From: Caulobacter sp. Root655
GTDB lineage: Bacteria; Pseudomonadota; Alphaproteobacteria; Caulobacterales; Caulobacteraceae
Assembly (NCBI RefSeq): GCF_001427665.1
Contig: NZ_LMHC01000025.1
Location: forward strand, 1 to 64,000
Length of the DNA stretch: 64,000 nt
Direction of reading: 5' to 3'
The position numbers and the translations under genes are program-made. Positions 43,603 to 53,144 of the stretch are shown here, piece by piece. Position 1 is the first letter of the stretch; each line of letters opens with the position of its first letter. The notes under the pieces are model-generated. The model had not been told where the DNA came from and searched no databases. It saw only the letters and a list, made by a program, of their open reading frames with translations.

Positions 43603-43911
43603 ATGACCACCACGATCCCCCTGTCTTCCCCGATAAAAGACACCATCCTCGCGCAGCTGGCCGCCGTGGCGGCCGGCAAGTCCATCGACCCGATGTCGGT
43701 CGCCAAGGCCGTCGAGCCCGAGCGCTGGCAGCGCCTGCTGGGCCACGTGCGCACCAACGCCATCGAGCTGGCCCGCGAAGGCAAGATCGTCATCCTGCGC
43801 CACAACAAGCCGGTCAATCCGGAGAAGTTCCGGGGCGTCTACCGCCTGCGCCTGCGCATGGAAGGCGACCCGACCAGCTTCGAGGATGCGGTCGAGGGCG
43901 GCGAGGCGTAG
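43603..43911 (+). CDS. DUF3253 protein
   Basis: 102 residues. KDTILAQLAAVAAGKSIDPMSVAKAVEPERWQRLLGHVR and the ending KIVILRHNKPVNPEKFRGVYRLRL match DUF3253, a small winged-helix-like domain of unknown function that is often mis-annotated. It is cytoplasmic and monocistronic, followed by repeat D2. Confidence 0.85.
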   Translation: MTTTIPLSSPIKDTILAQLAAVAAGKSIDPMSVAKAVEPERWQRLLGHVRTNAIELAREGKIVILRHNKPVNPEKFRGVYRLRLRMEGDPTSFEDAVEGGEA

Positions 43912-43928
43912 TTCCCACCGCAAAACGG

Positions 43929-44032
43929 CTGTCATCCCGGACGAGCGCGCAGCGCGAAGATCCGGGACCGACGCGTGAACGCCGCGCTTCCGGCGGTCCC
44001 GGCTCTTCGCTTCGCTACGGCCGGGATGACAG
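43929..44032. repeat. Palindromic intergenic repeat, family D (copy D2)
   Basis: Arms CTGTCATCCCGG and CCGGGATGACAG, with inner GCGCAGCGCGAAGATCCGGGAC and GTCCCGGCTCTTCGC. Same family style as D1 and D3 (core CATCCCGG), but with its own outer sequence. Confidence 0.85.
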
Positions 44033-44107
44033 GGCTTAGGCACCCAAGTCTTGTATCAAAACCCAACCCGTGGACCTATGAGCGAAACTCATAAGGGGAG
44101 GTCCACC

Positions 44108-44740
44108 ATGATCGTCTATGGCTCGTCGCTGTCGCCCTATGTGCGCAAGACCCTGGCCTTCGGAGCCGAGAAGGGTCTGGTCCTGGAGAACAAGGTCTCG
44201 GTCCCCGGTTCGCCCGACCCCGAGTTCCTGGCCTGCAGCCCGTTCCGAAAGATCCCCGGCTTCCGCGACGGGGATTTCCAGATCTCCGACTCCTCGGCGA
44301 TCATCACCTATCTGGAAGCCCTGCACCCCGAACCCAACCTGATCCCGCCGGACCCGAAGAACCGGGCGCGCGCCGTCTGGTTCGAGGAGTTCGCCGACAC
44401 CATCGTGGTCGCCGCGGCCGGACCTCTGTTCTTCAACCGCATCGTCGGGCCGCGCTTCATGGGCGCGACCTGCGACGAGGCCGTCGCGGCCAAGGCCGAG
44501 AACGAGACCATTCCGCCGCTCCTCGACTATCTGGAGGGCCTGATCCCGACGTCCGGCTTCCTGCTGGAGGACCGTCTGACCCTGGCCGACATCGCCGTGG
44601 CCAGCCCGTTCGCCAATCTGGGCCACCTGAACTTCGACCTGTCGCGCTGGCCCAGGGCCAAGGCCTATGCCGCCGCTATCCTGGCCCGGCCGTCGTTCGC
44701 GGCGCTGGTGGCCAAGGAGGCGCGGCTGCTGGGCGGGTGA
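44108..44740 (+). CDS. Glutathione S-transferase family protein
   Basis: 210 residues. The N-terminal fold IVYGSSLSPYVRKTLAFGAEKGL has the Ser/Tyr region of the active site, FRKIPGFRDGDFQISDSSAIITYLE holds the cis-Pro and the glutathione-contacting DS, and the helical domain ends with LEDRLTLADIAVASPFANL. Start set by GGGGAGG six bases upstream. It is unrelated in detail to the GST at 42279. Confidence 0.9.
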   Translation: MIVYGSSLSPYVRKTLAFGAEKGLVLENKVSVPGSPDPEFLACSPFRKIPGFRDGDFQISDSSAIITYLEALHPEPNLIPPDPKNRARAVWFEEFADTIVVAAAGPLFFNRIVGPRFMGATCDEAVAAKAENETIPPLLDYLEGLIPTSGFLLEDRLTLADIAVASPFANLGHLNFDLSRWPRAKAYAAAILARPSFAALVAKEARLLGG

Positions 44741-44783
44741 GGGGACCGCTTGCCTTCCGCCGCCCATCCCCTACTTCCACGCC

Positions 44784-45371
44784 ATGCCGCTGGACGCCCT
44801 TCTCGCCGACATCGCCGCCTGCCGGGCCTGCGCGCCGTACCTGCCGCATACGCCCCGGCCGGTGGTGCGGGTCGGCGCGGGGACGCGGCTACTGATCTGT
44901 GGTCAGGCGCCCGGCCGCCTGGCGCACGAGACCGGCCTGCCGTTCAACGACCCGTCCGGCGAGCGCCTGCGCACGTGGATGGGCGTCGATCGCGAGACCT
45001 TCTATGGCCGGCCGGAGATCGGTGTGGCGGCCATGGCCTTCTGCTTTCCGGGAACCAGCCCCCAGGGCGGGGACTATCCGCCGCCGGCCCGCTGCGCGGC
45101 GCTGTGGCGGCCGGGGCTGCTGGCGCAACTGCCCCGGGTCGAACTGACCCTGCTGGTCGGGAGCCATGCCCAGGCCTGGGCGTTGGGTGATCGTATGAAG
45201 GCGAACATGACCGACACCGTCGCCGCCTGGCGCGACTATCTGGACGCCGGCGTCCTACCCCTGCCGCACCCGTCGTGGCGCAACACCGGCTGGCTGAAGC
45301 GCAATCCCTGGTTCGACGCCGAGGTCGCGCCCTATCTTCGCCGTCGAGTGGCGGGCATCCTGGGCGCATGA
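44784..45371 (+). CDS. Uracil-DNA glycosylase-superfamily protein
   Basis: 195 residues. GQAPGRLAHETGLPFNDPSGERLR in place of the GEAPG active-site loop, FCFPGTSPQGGDYPPPARCAALW, and LPHPSWRNTGWLKRNPWF as the His-containing motif match the family 4/5-like UDG superfamily (COG1573). N-terminal CRACAPYL holds only two cysteines, so a full 4Fe-4S cluster seems absent. It may excise uracil or be a non-catalytic relative. It overlaps the next gene by ATGA. Confidence 0.85.
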   Translation: MPLDALLADIAACRACAPYLPHTPRPVVRVGAGTRLLICGQAPGRLAHETGLPFNDPSGERLRTWMGVDRETFYGRPEIGVAAMAFCFPGTSPQGGDYPPPARCAALWRPGLLAQLPRVELTLLVGSHAQAWALGDRMKANMTDTVAAWRDYLDAGVLPLPHPSWRNTGWLKRNPWFDAEVAPYLRRRVAGILGA

Positions 45372-46402
45372 ACCGCCGGAGCCTTCTTCTCAACGCCGCC
45401 TGTGTCGCCGGTCTGGCCGCCTGCGCGCCCATCACCCAGCGGCCCGGCCTGGGGCAGCTTGGCTTCCGGGGCGCGCGCCTGGACGCCGACGGCATGGTCA
45501 GTTTCGACGGCCAGCGGCTGGGGATGCAGCGCTGGCTGCCGCCCGAGGGCGTCGCGGTCACCCAGGTGGTGGTCGGTCTGCACGGCATGAACGACTATTC
45601 CAACGCCTTCCATCTGGCCGGTCCGTTCTGGGCCCAGCAGGGGATCGCCACCTATGCCCTCGACCTTCGCGGGTTCGGGCGCTCGCCCGACCGCGGGGTC
45701 TGGGCGCCGGTCGACCTGATGGTCGAGGACGTGCGCACCGCCGTCGCCCTGGTCCGCGAGGCCCATCCCGAGGCCAAGGTCGCCATCGCCGGGGTGAGCA
45801 TGGGCGGGGCGGTGACCATCGCCGCCATGGCCTCGGAGCGACCGCCGGCCGCCGACAGCATCCTGCTGTTCGCCCCCGCCGTCTGGGGCTGGTCCAACCA
45901 GCCGCTGCCCTACAAGACCAGCCTGTGGATCACCGCCCACACCGCGCGCGGCTGGGTGGTCAAGCCGCCCGAGTGGCTGGTCAAGCGCGTGCAGCCCACC
46001 GACAACATCGAAGAACTGCGGCGCATGGGCCGCGATCCGCTGATGATCTGGGGCGCGCGCTCCGATACCCTCTACGGCCTGGTCGGGCTGATGGAGAGGG
46101 CCTGGTCGTCGCTGGGCCGGGTGCAGGTTCCGGTCGCCTATTTCTACGGGGCCAACGACCAGATCATCCCCAAGGAGCCGACCATGGAGGCGGCCCGGCG
46201 GCTCAAGCCCGACGACCGCTCGGCCTATTACGCCAACGGCTGGCACCTGTTGCTGGTCGACAAGCAGGCCGAGGTGGTGTGGCGCGACGCGGCGGCGTTC
46301 CTCAAGGACCCGCTGGCCGACCTGCCGTCCGGCGCCCCGCCGATCCCGGGCGCGCCCACCGCGCCCAACGTGGTCAAGACCCAGGCGACGCGGGGCGGGT
46401 GA
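45368..46402 (+). CDS. Lipoprotein alpha/beta hydrolase (lysophospholipase-like)
   Basis: 344 residues. Signal with lipobox LAAC (RRSLLLNAACVAGLAAC), so membrane-anchored. VVVGLHGMNDYSNAF is the oxyanion strand, ALDLRGFGRSP the following loop, AGVSMGGAV the nucleophile elbow (GVSMGG), and NGWHLLLVD the catalytic His. It is of the monoglyceride lipase/lysophospholipase type. Translationally coupled to the UDG-like gene, though a functional link is not obvious. Confidence 0.88.
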   Translation: MNRRSLLLNAACVAGLAACAPITQRPGLGQLGFRGARLDADGMVSFDGQRLGMQRWLPPEGVAVTQVVVGLHGMNDYSNAFHLAGPFWAQQGIATYALDLRGFGRSPDRGVWAPVDLMVEDVRTAVALVREAHPEAKVAIAGVSMGGAVTIAAMASERPPAADSILLFAPAVWGWSNQPLPYKTSLWITAHTARGWVVKPPEWLVKRVQPTDNIEELRRMGRDPLMIWGARSDTLYGLVGLMERAWSSLGRVQVPVAYFYGANDQIIPKEPTMEAARRLKPDDRSAYYANGWHLLLVDKQAEVVWRDAAAFLKDPLADLPSGAPPIPGAPTAPNVVKTQATRGG

Positions 46403-46418
46403 GGGGGGTTTCCAACCG

Positions 46419-48206
46419 TCAGCTTGCCGGCAGCGCCATCCTCACATCGGCTTCCTCGATCATCTTCAGCATTTCGTCCGAGACCGACGCGGTCTGACCC
46501 AGCCGGTTGGCCTGCATGGCCAGCACCCGTTCGAACAGGTTGCGCACATCGCGTCCGTTGGCGAAGTTGACGGCCACGGCGCGTCGCCGCGCCAATTCCC
46601 CGCGGACCATTTCGCGAGCCGTGCCGGACAGGACGTAGTCGGCGCTCTTGGCCTGCCGTTCAAAGATTTCGAGGGTCTCGTCGGGGGTGTAGTCCGGAAA
46701 GTCGATGGTGCGCGCGAACCGCGAGCGCAGGCCGGGGTTGGAGTCCAGGAAGGCCTGCATCTGTTCGCCGTATCCGGCCGCGATCACCACCAGATCGTCC
46801 CGGTGGTCCTCCATCAGCTTGAGAAGCGTTTCAATCGCTTCGGACCCGAAGTCCTGGCCGCCCTTCGACATCAGGGCGTAGGCTTCGTCGATGAAGAGGA
46901 CCCCTCCCAGCGCCTGCTCGACCACGGCCGCCACCCTCGGCGCGGTCTGGCCGACGTATCCGGCGACCAGTTGGCTGCGGTCCACCTCGACCAATTGCCC
47001 TCTCGAGATCAGGCCGAGCTTACCGTAGATCTGCGAAACGATCCGGGCGACCGTGGTCTTGCCGGTCCCGGGATTGCCGGAGAAAACCAAGTGCAAACTC
47101 AGCTCCGACACCGGGAGATTCCGCTCGCGTCGCATCTGCGAGACCTTGGCGATGTTCACCAGGGTGTCGATCTCCCGCTTGACCGACTGCAGCCCAACCA
47201 GGGCATGAAGCTTTGCGATGCATGCCTCGACCGTCTCATCCGTCACGGCCGTCGACTGGGCCGCCCGCCGATCCGGCGCTTTGGCGACGTCCCCGCAGCA
47301 GTCGCCCGGGGGCGGCGCGATCGAGGAGGCTGTCATTTCCGCCAGCGCCTTTTTCACCAGAGGCGCCTTCTCGTGCAGAAGGTTGGTGAGCCAGGTAATC
47401 TGCGCCAGCTCGGGCTCCGTCGCCTTGTCGTCGGCCAGGACCAAGGCTTCGGTGAAGCGATTGAAGAAGCGTACGACGCTGTCCGTGGCGGGGGTGTAGG
47501 GCAATCCGCCGATCGCTCGCTCGCCGACGGCGGCGGCGAGCATGAGGACGTGGAGGTTGTGGCCTGCGTCCGCCCGAAACTTGGCTTCGTCCTCGATGCA
47601 GCCGGCCCATAGACGTTGGTAGTAATCGGCCGTGTTGGTGACGCCGAAGGCGCGATTGATGAGATCGACTTCCAGGGGCGTCAGCCGACCCAACGGGTTG
47701 CAGACATGGACGCAGGCCGCCGCAGCGGCCAGGAACACGGTATCGGGAGCGCTGTCGCCGAAATCCGCCTTGGCTTCCGCGAGCCTCACCAGCCCGAGGT
47801 CAAAATTGTACCGCAGGTCTCTCCAGAGGTCGCCGGCCTCTTCGGCCAGGACGGCGGCTTCCCCGCCCAGGGTTGGCGGGTCTGCGGGCCAACCCAATTC
47901 AGGCGACGCCGGGGGTTCAAGGGGCGCGGATGAACTGAACGTGGGGTGAGGGGCCATGTCGGAGGCGTGCGCCTTCGCGGGCCTGGTCCGAGCCGCTTGG
48001 CGCTTCCACCAGAAGACGAGGGATATCGCAAGAAACCAGCCGAAAATCGTCCATCCCAGCAGGAGGTCGACCAGGCCGACGATGACGAGGTGGCGTGCGC
48101 GCAGCCGCGCGAACGCGCCAAATACGACGGGGACGAAATACAGCAGGATGTAGATCAGGGCAAACCAACCCGACACGGGCTGGGTCACGGTCGTTGCTGC
48201 TTGCAT
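46419..48206 (-). CDS. Membrane AAA+ protein: superinfection-immunity-like, TerB-like and CbxX domains
   Basis: 595 residues. Residues about 13-67 form two membrane helices with [11 protein letters not shown]...[24 protein letters not shown], resembling the Imm_superinfect family (T4 Imm). Residues about 120-285 are helical and TerB-like ([19 protein letters not shown]). Residues 330-595 are a CbxX/CfxQ AAA+ module: Walker [10 protein letters not shown] (377-385), Walker B LFIDEAY (437-443), and arginine finger LRSRFAR. The start is chosen for the AGGGGGG ribosome site. It is monocistronic. The combination suggests a membrane-tethered stress or defence ATPase (inference). Confidence 0.8.
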   Translation of the reverse strand: MQAATTVTQPVSGWFALIYILLYFVPVVFGAFARLRARHLVIVGLVDLLLGWTIFGWFLAISLVFWWKRQAARTRPAKAHASDMAPHPTFSSSAPLEPPASPELGWPADPPTLGGEAAVLAEEAGDLWRDLRYNFDLGLVRLAEAKADFGDSAPDTVFLAAAAACVHVCNPLGRLTPLEVDLINRAFGVTNTADYYQRLWAGCIEDEAKFRADAGHNLHVLMLAAAVGERAIGGLPYTPATDSVVRFFNRFTEALVLADDKATEPELAQITWLTNLLHEKAPLVKKALAEMTASSIAPPPGDCCGDVAKAPDRRAAQSTAVTDETVEACIAKLHALVGLQSVKREIDTLVNIAKVSQMRRERNLPVSELSLHLVFSGNPGTGKTTVARIVSQIYGKLGLISRGQLVEVDRSQLVAGYVGQTAPRVAAVVEQALGGVLFIDEAYALMSKGGQDFGSEAIETLLKLMEDHRDDLVVIAAGYGEQMQAFLDSNPGLRSRFARTIDFPDYTPDETLEIFERQAKSADYVLSGTAREMVRGELARRRAVAVNFANGRDVRNLFERVLAMQANRLGQTASVSDEMLKMIEEADVRMALPAS

Positions 48207-48474
48207 ATAGGCCCCCCTGGCAACTCGGCTTTGAACTGGCCCCAACAGACCATCTGATCGCCGCAGCGCCTAGGTGCTACTTGAGGTGCGCCGCCGCCGT
48301 GGGCCGCAAATTACTTTGAGGCGGCGGGGAGGGAGGGACCAACGGACCCGACATGAGGCGTCGCGACCGAGCCGCGCCCGGCCGCGGAACGCGCCCATCC
48401 AGAATATTCACGGGCGGTTGTCGGATCGCGTCACGCCCGGTCGTCCTGGGAAGGCAAGCAGCGGAGGACTGACG

Positions 48475-49314
48475 ATGAGCCAGATTCAGAAGGGCCATGT
48501 TGAAGCGGGCGGCGTCCGCTATGGCTACGAGATCCGCGGCCCCCAAAACCAAGGAACGGGCGCGCCCCTGCTCCTGCTGCACGGCGGTTTCGGCACGATG
48601 GAAATGTTCGCGCCCGTGCTGGGGAGCCTGACGGCGCGGCGGCGGGTGATCGCCGTCGACCTCTACGGCCACGGCCGCACCGCGCTCACCGACCGGCCGA
48701 TCGACGCCATCGCCATGGGCGACGACATGGCGACCCTGGTGCGCGCCCTCGGGTTCGAGCGGGTGGACGTCCTGGGCTTCTCGTTCGGCGGCATGGTCGC
48801 CTTCCGGCTGGCGGTCCAGCACCCCGAGGTGGTGAACAGGCTGGTCCTGGCCTCCGCGCCCTATGCCAACACGGGCTTCTACGCGGACATTCGGGAGCAG
48901 CAGAAGGCCATCACCCGCGAGAGCGCGGCGATGATGATGCAGGCCCCATTCTACGACATCTACAAGGCCGTGGCGCCGCGGGTGGAGGATTTCCCCGAGT
49001 TCGTGGCGCGCATGGGCGAGGCCATCCGCAAACCCTACGACTGGTCGGAAGAGGCCAAGACCCTGAAGCCGACCACGCTGCTGATCTATGGCGACAGCGA
49101 CATGTTCGAGCCCGAGCACATCGTGCGCTTCTACCAGCTGCTCGGCGGGGGCTTGCGCGACGCCGGCTGGGACGGGGCCGGCATGGCCCGCCATCGGCTG
49201 GCGATCCTGCCCGGCGTCACCCACTACGAGATGTCCGACGCTCCGGGTCTTGTCGATACGGCGCTGGCCTTCCTCGAAGGCGCGGAAAAGGGCGCGAACC
49301 CGGACGTGGGGTGA
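48475..49314 (+). CDS. Alpha/beta hydrolase
   Basis: 279 residues. LLLLHGGFGTMEMF (oxyanion), VDLYGHGRT, the nucleophile elbow GFSFGGM, the Asp strand LIYGDSD and GVTHYEMS with the catalytic His form a complete serine hydrolase of the haloalkane dehalogenase/epoxide hydrolase-like clan. Cytoplasmic, no signal peptide. GGAGGA lies before the ATG. Substrate unknown. Confidence 0.9.
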   Translation: MSQIQKGHVEAGGVRYGYEIRGPQNQGTGAPLLLLHGGFGTMEMFAPVLGSLTARRRVIAVDLYGHGRTALTDRPIDAIAMGDDMATLVRALGFERVDVLGFSFGGMVAFRLAVQHPEVVNRLVLASAPYANTGFYADIREQQKAITRESAAMMMQAPFYDIYKAVAPRVEDFPEFVARMGEAIRKPYDWSEEAKTLKPTTLLIYGDSDMFEPEHIVRFYQLLGGGLRDAGWDGAGMARHRLAILPGVTHYEMSDAPGLVDTALAFLEGAEKGANPDVG

Positions 49315-49339
49315 AGTCCGCTTTCCGCCCACAAAGTCC

Positions 49340-49702
49340 CTACCGCACCGCCGCCGGGGCCAGGATCAGCGGGATCTCTTCGTTGAGCGGATCGGACACG
49401 CAGGCCGTCGCCAGCTTGCGGTTGAGCTTGTCCTTCTTCTTGTCCAGCTTCAGCCCCAGGGCCGTGCCCGCCGCCGCGCCGGCGAACGGCAGGACCAGGT
49501 TGCCACCCACGGTCACCGCCGTGCGGACCACGTTGTGGTCGCTGTAGCCGCTGGCCTTGGTCCGGGCCTCTTCACAGTGCTCGGTGGCGTATTTCGGATC
49601 GGCGATGTCGAGCTGGGCCACGGTCTTCTTGGGCGTTTCGCCCGCGACGGCGTGGCCGGCCAACATCGCGGTGAATATGAGTCCGGTCAGGATCGGGCGC
49701 AT
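49340..49702 (-). CDS. Small secreted protein with a glycine-zipper-like segment
   Basis: 120 residues. Signal peptide (RPILTGLIFTAMLAGHAVA) followed by a polar domain with two cysteines (EHCEEA and TACVSD), and a hydrophobic GGNLVLPFAGAAAGTALGL segment that resembles a glycine zipper. Probably periplasmic or outer membrane associated. I recognise no named family. Confidence 0.7.
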   Translation of the reverse strand: MRPILTGLIFTAMLAGHAVAGETPKKTVAQLDIADPKYATEHCEEARTKASGYSDHNVVRTAVTVGGNLVLPFAGAAAGTALGLKLDKKKDKLNRKLATACVSDPLNEEIPLILAPAAVR

Positions 49703-49777
49703 GACGGGCCCTCCGGTGATTGGGGTTGATCAACGCCCGACGGCGGTGGGTGATCCGTCCTTGGCCCCGCCGCGCCG

Positions 49778-50500
49778 TCAATCCGGCCGCAGCGACTTCC
49801 AGCCGACCGCGTGCACCCGGCCCCGGCCGAGGGCCGCCGCCAGGGGCGGGGTCCCGAACAGCGGCGCGAAGGCCGCATCCAGGATGTTCAAGCCCCCGGT
49901 GAACGCCCCGAAGGCCGGCAGCACCAGCCGCGTCCCGTCGGTGACGAAGCAGCGCCGTCGCACGCTGGCCCGGCCGCTGGTCACCCGCGCGGCCGGATGC
50001 AGGTGGCCGGCCACCTCGCCGGGCTGGGCGCCGGGCAAGGGCTCGTGGCGGAAGGCCAGGCCGCCGATCGCCGCCTCGTCGACCACCGCGCCGGGCAGGG
50101 CGCGGGGGCCGTCCGCGTCATGGTTGCCCACCGCCCAGACCAGGTCGCGGCCCAGGGCCAGGGCGGCGATGCGGGCGCGGTCGTCGGCCGGCAGGCGGTC
50201 CTCGCCGGCCCCATCATGGAAACTGTCGCCCAGGAAGATCAAGGTGGCCGGGTTCAACGCCGCCAGTTCGCGCTCCAGCCGGTCCAGGGTCTCGCGGGTG
50301 TCGTAGGGCGGTAGCATCTGGCCAAAGCGCGCGGCGTAGCTGCTGCCCTTCTCGAAATGCAGGTCGGCGACCACCATCGCGCGCGCGCCCTCCAGCCACA
50401 GGGCGCCGGAGTGGCGCAGCGTCGCGCGGGTTCCGAAGACCTCGATCTTCAGCCCGCCGCAGTCGCTGATCTTGAAGCTCAGACTACTCACGCAACGCAC
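49778..50500 (-). CDS. pdeM: Ligase-associated DNA damage response metallophosphoesterase
   Basis: 240 residues. VVADLHFEKG (metal-binding Asp and His), FLGDSFHD, VGNHDAD and GHLHPAA are the five-motif calcineurin-type phosphoesterase set, in the PdeM form. In other genomes pdeM is encoded with the helicase next door plus a ligase and an exonuclease; only the helicase is here. GTG at 50500 is used; a GTG at 50491 is better placed from GAGAG. It starts 5 bases after the helicase stop on the same strand. Confidence 0.92.
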   Translation of the reverse strand: MRCVSSLSFKISDCGGLKIEVFGTRATLRHSGALWLEGARAMVVADLHFEKGSSYAARFGQMLPPYDTRETLDRLERELAALNPATLIFLGDSFHDGAGEDRLPADDRARIAALALGRDLVWAVGNHDADGPRALPGAVVDEAAIGGLAFRHEPLPGAQPGEVAGHLHPAARVTSGRASVRRRCFVTDGTRLVLPAFGAFTGGLNILDAAFAPLFGTPPLAAALGRGRVHAVGWKSLRPD

Positions 50501-50504
50501 TCTC

Positions 50505-53084
50505 TCATGACATCGCCTCGGCGATCAGGTCTTCCTCGGCCTCGGCCAGGATCATCTCGCCGGCCGCATCGCCCGGCGCCCGCTCGCGGCCGATCTCCAG
50601 CATGATCGGCACGGCGAAGGGCGAAACCCGGTCCAGCGCCGCATGGCGGATCTTGCCCTGGACCCGCGCCAGCATGTCACCCAGCCGCGCCACGTCCAGC
50701 GAGCCGGTCGCCGCGTCGGCCCGGGCGCAGCGCAGCAGCAGGTGGTCGGGCTGGTGGCGGCGCAGCACGTCATAGATCAGGTCGGTCGAGAAGGTCACCT
50801 GACGGCCGGACTTCTCCTCGCCCGGATGTCGCCGCTCGATCAGGCCGGAGATCAGGGCGCAGGCCTTGAAGGCCCGTTTCATCAGGAAGCTCTCGTTCAA
50901 CCAGGCCTCGAGGTCGTCGCCCAGCATGTCCTGTGCGAACAAGGCGTCGAGGTCGAGGTCCTCCATCGACTTCAGCGACCAGATGTTGACCGCGTAGTCG
51001 TTGGCCACGAAGCCCAGCGGCCCAATGCCCAGCCGGTCCAGCCGCCGGGTCAGCAGCATGGCCAGGGTGGTGTGGGCCAGGCGGCCTTCGAAGCTGTAGA
51101 ACACCAGGTGGAAGCGCTTGCCGTGCGGGAAGGTCTCCAGCAGCAACTCGTCCTCGGTCGGCATGATCGAGCGCAGCTTCTGGTAGCCCAGCCATTCCTG
51201 GACGTCGGCGGGCAGGGCGGCCCATTCGGTCTCGTCGTGCATCATCGCCCGCACCCGGCTGGCCAGGTAGGTCGAGAGCGGGAACTTCGACCCGCCCCAG
51301 CTGGGCATCATCGGGTCCTTGTCGGGGGCGGGGCTGACGAAGGCGTCCGTGCCGACCAGGCTGTTGAACCGCCAGACCTGGCCGGCGAAGATGAAGGTGT
51401 CGCCGGGCTTCATCGACTCGAAGAAGCCTTCCTCGGCCTCGCCGACCTTGCGTCCGCCCATCGGTCTTTTGCCGCCGCCGACCCGCACATTGACCATGGC
51501 CGCCGTGACGATCGTACCGACGTTCATCCGGTGGCGCAGCACGGTCTGGGCGTTGCGGGCCCGCCACAGGCCGTCCTGGCCCGGCACGATGCGGCGGAAC
51601 TTGTCGTAGCTCTTGAGGGCGTAGCCGCCGGTCGAGACGAAATCGACGACGGTCTCGAAATCTTCCCAGGCCAGGTCGGCATAGGGTCCGGCGGCGCGGA
51701 TCTCGTCATAGAGGTCGGTCAGGGCGAACGGCTCTGAGCAGGCCAGGCCCATGACGTGCTGGGCCAGGACGTCCAGCGCGCCGGTCCGGGCCGGCTCGCC
51801 GTCCAGGTGACCGCCCAGGATGGCGTCGGCGGCGGCGCGGCACTCCAGCATCTCGAAGCGGCTGGCGGGGACCAGGATGGCGCGCGACGGCTCGTCCAGC
51901 CGGTGGTTGGCGCGGCCGATGCGCTGGACCATCCGCGAGGCGCCCTTCGGGGCGGCCAGCTGGATCACCAGGTCGACGTCGCCCCAGTCGATGCCCATGT
52001 CGAGGGTGGAGGTGCAGACCACGGCCCGGATCTCGCCGCGCGCCATGGCCGCCTCGACCTTGCGCCGCTGCTCGGCCGCCAGGCTGCCGTGGTGCAGGGC
52101 GATGGCCAGGCCGTCGTCGTTGAGCTTCCACAGTTCCTGGAACGCGAATTCCGCCTGGAAGCGGGTGTTGACGAAGACGAGGGCGGTCTTCGACGCCTTG
52201 ATGATCTCGTACACCTCGGCCATGGCATGCTCGGCCGTGTGGCCCGCCCACGGCACCTTGCCGCCGCTGACCAGCACCTCGACGATCGGCTGCGCGCCGC
52301 CCGAGCCGAGGACGAGGTCGACGGTGTGGTCGGTAGAAATAAGGACCTCCCCCTGTGGGGGAGGTGTCGATCGAAGATCGACGGAGGGGGGAGTTTGCGG
52401 ACTCGGCGGACTCCCCCCTCCGACGCTTCGCATCGCCTCCCCCACAGGGGGAGGTCCTTTGTCATGATGGCCCAGCCACCTTCTCACCAGGTCCGGGTCG
52501 TCCACCGTCGCCGACAGCCCCACCCGCCGCATCTTGGGCGAAAACAGCTGCAGCCGCGCCAGGCCCAGGGCCAGCAGGTCGCCGCGCTTGTTGAGCCACA
52601 TGGCGTGGGCCTCGTCGACGATCACGCAGGACAGGTCGGCGAAATACTCCCGCGCGCCTTCCCAGGCGCAGAACAACGCCAGTTGCTCGGGCGTGGTCAG
52701 CAGGATGTCGGGTGGCCGCAGGCGCTGGCGGGCCTTGCGGGCCTCGCCGGTGTCGCCGGTGCGGCTCTCGGCGACGACCTTCAGCCCCATCTCGCGGATC
52801 GGCGTGGCCAGGTTGCGCTCGATGTCGACGGCCAAGGCCTTGAGCGGCGAGACGTAGAGGGTGTGCACCCCGGCCGGCGTGTTGCGCGGCGGCCGTTCGG
52901 ACAGTTCGATCAGGCTGGGCAGGAAGCCCGCCAGGGTCTTGCCGCCGCCGGTCGGGGCGATCAGCAGGGCGTCGCGGCCCTGCCGACCCTTCTCGACCAT
53001 GGCCAGCTGGTGGGCCCGCGGCGCCCAGCCGCGCGCGGCGAACCAGTCTGAAAACCGGGGAGGAAGGGCGTCGGCCGCGAGCAT
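50505..53084 (-). CDS. Lhr-type ligase-associated DEXH helicase carrying an in-frame repeat
   Basis: 859 residues. Walker A APTGGGKT (43-50), DEAH (157-160), motif III SATVDD, the helicase C motif with DMGIDWGDVD and QRIGRANH, then the Lhr core with winged helix. It belongs to the ligase-associated DNA damage response helicases. Residues 209-248 (from KGPPPVGEAM to PPPQGEVL) are encoded by repeat B3 and are absent from the family's usual layout, where the helicase domains continue straight from WLGHHD. The start at 53084 is the Met of MLAADAL; the upstream open frame is antisense to dinG. Confidence 0.93.
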   Translation of the reverse strand: MLAADALPPRFSDWFAARGWAPRAHQLAMVEKGRQGRDALLIAPTGGGKTLAGFLPSLIELSERPPRNTPAGVHTLYVSPLKALAVDIERNLATPIREMGLKVVAESRTGDTGEARKARQRLRPPDILLTTPEQLALFCAWEGAREYFADLSCVIVDEAHAMWLNKRGDLLALGLARLQLFSPKMRRVGLSATVDDPDLVRRWLGHHDKGPPPVGEAMRSVGGGSPPSPQTPPSVDLRSTPPPQGEVLISTDHTVDLVLGSGGAQPIVEVLVSGGKVPWAGHTAEHAMAEVYEIIKASKTALVFVNTRFQAEFAFQELWKLNDDGLAIALHHGSLAAEQRRKVEAAMARGEIRAVVCTSTLDMGIDWGDVDLVIQLAAPKGASRMVQRIGRANHRLDEPSRAILVPASRFEMLECRAAADAILGGHLDGEPARTGALDVLAQHVMGLACSEPFALTDLYDEIRAAGPYADLAWEDFETVVDFVSTGGYALKSYDKFRRIVPGQDGLWRARNAQTVLRHRMNVGTIVTAAMVNVRVGGGKRPMGGRKVGEAEEGFFESMKPGDTFIFAGQVWRFNSLVGTDAFVSPAPDKDPMMPSWGGSKFPLSTYLASRVRAMMHDETEWAALPADVQEWLGYQKLRSIMPTEDELLLETFPHGKRFHLVFYSFEGRLAHTTLAMLLTRRLDRLGIGPLGFVANDYAVNIWSLKSMEDLDLDALFAQDMLGDDLEAWLNESFLMKRAFKACALISGLIERRHPGEEKSGRQVTFSTDLIYDVLRRHQPDHLLLRCARADAATGSLDVARLGDMLARVQGKIRHAALDRVSPFAVPIMLEIGRERAPGDAAGEMILAEAEEDLIAEAMS
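52341..52459. repeat. Palindromic repeat, family B (copy B3), inside a coding sequence
   Basis: AAGGACCTCCCCCTGTGGGG ... CCCCACAGGGGGAGGTCCTT are extended inverted arms (about 24 bp each), with inner CGATCGAAGATCGACGGAGG and GACGCTTCGCATCGCC as in other B copies. The whole 119 bp element lies inside the helicase gene and stays open in its frame. Confidence 0.95.
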
Positions 53085-53144
53085 TCCGTCGCCTATAGCA
53101 TGTTCCCGTTCCGTTTCCATGCGATCCGCGCTAGTTAAACGCCC

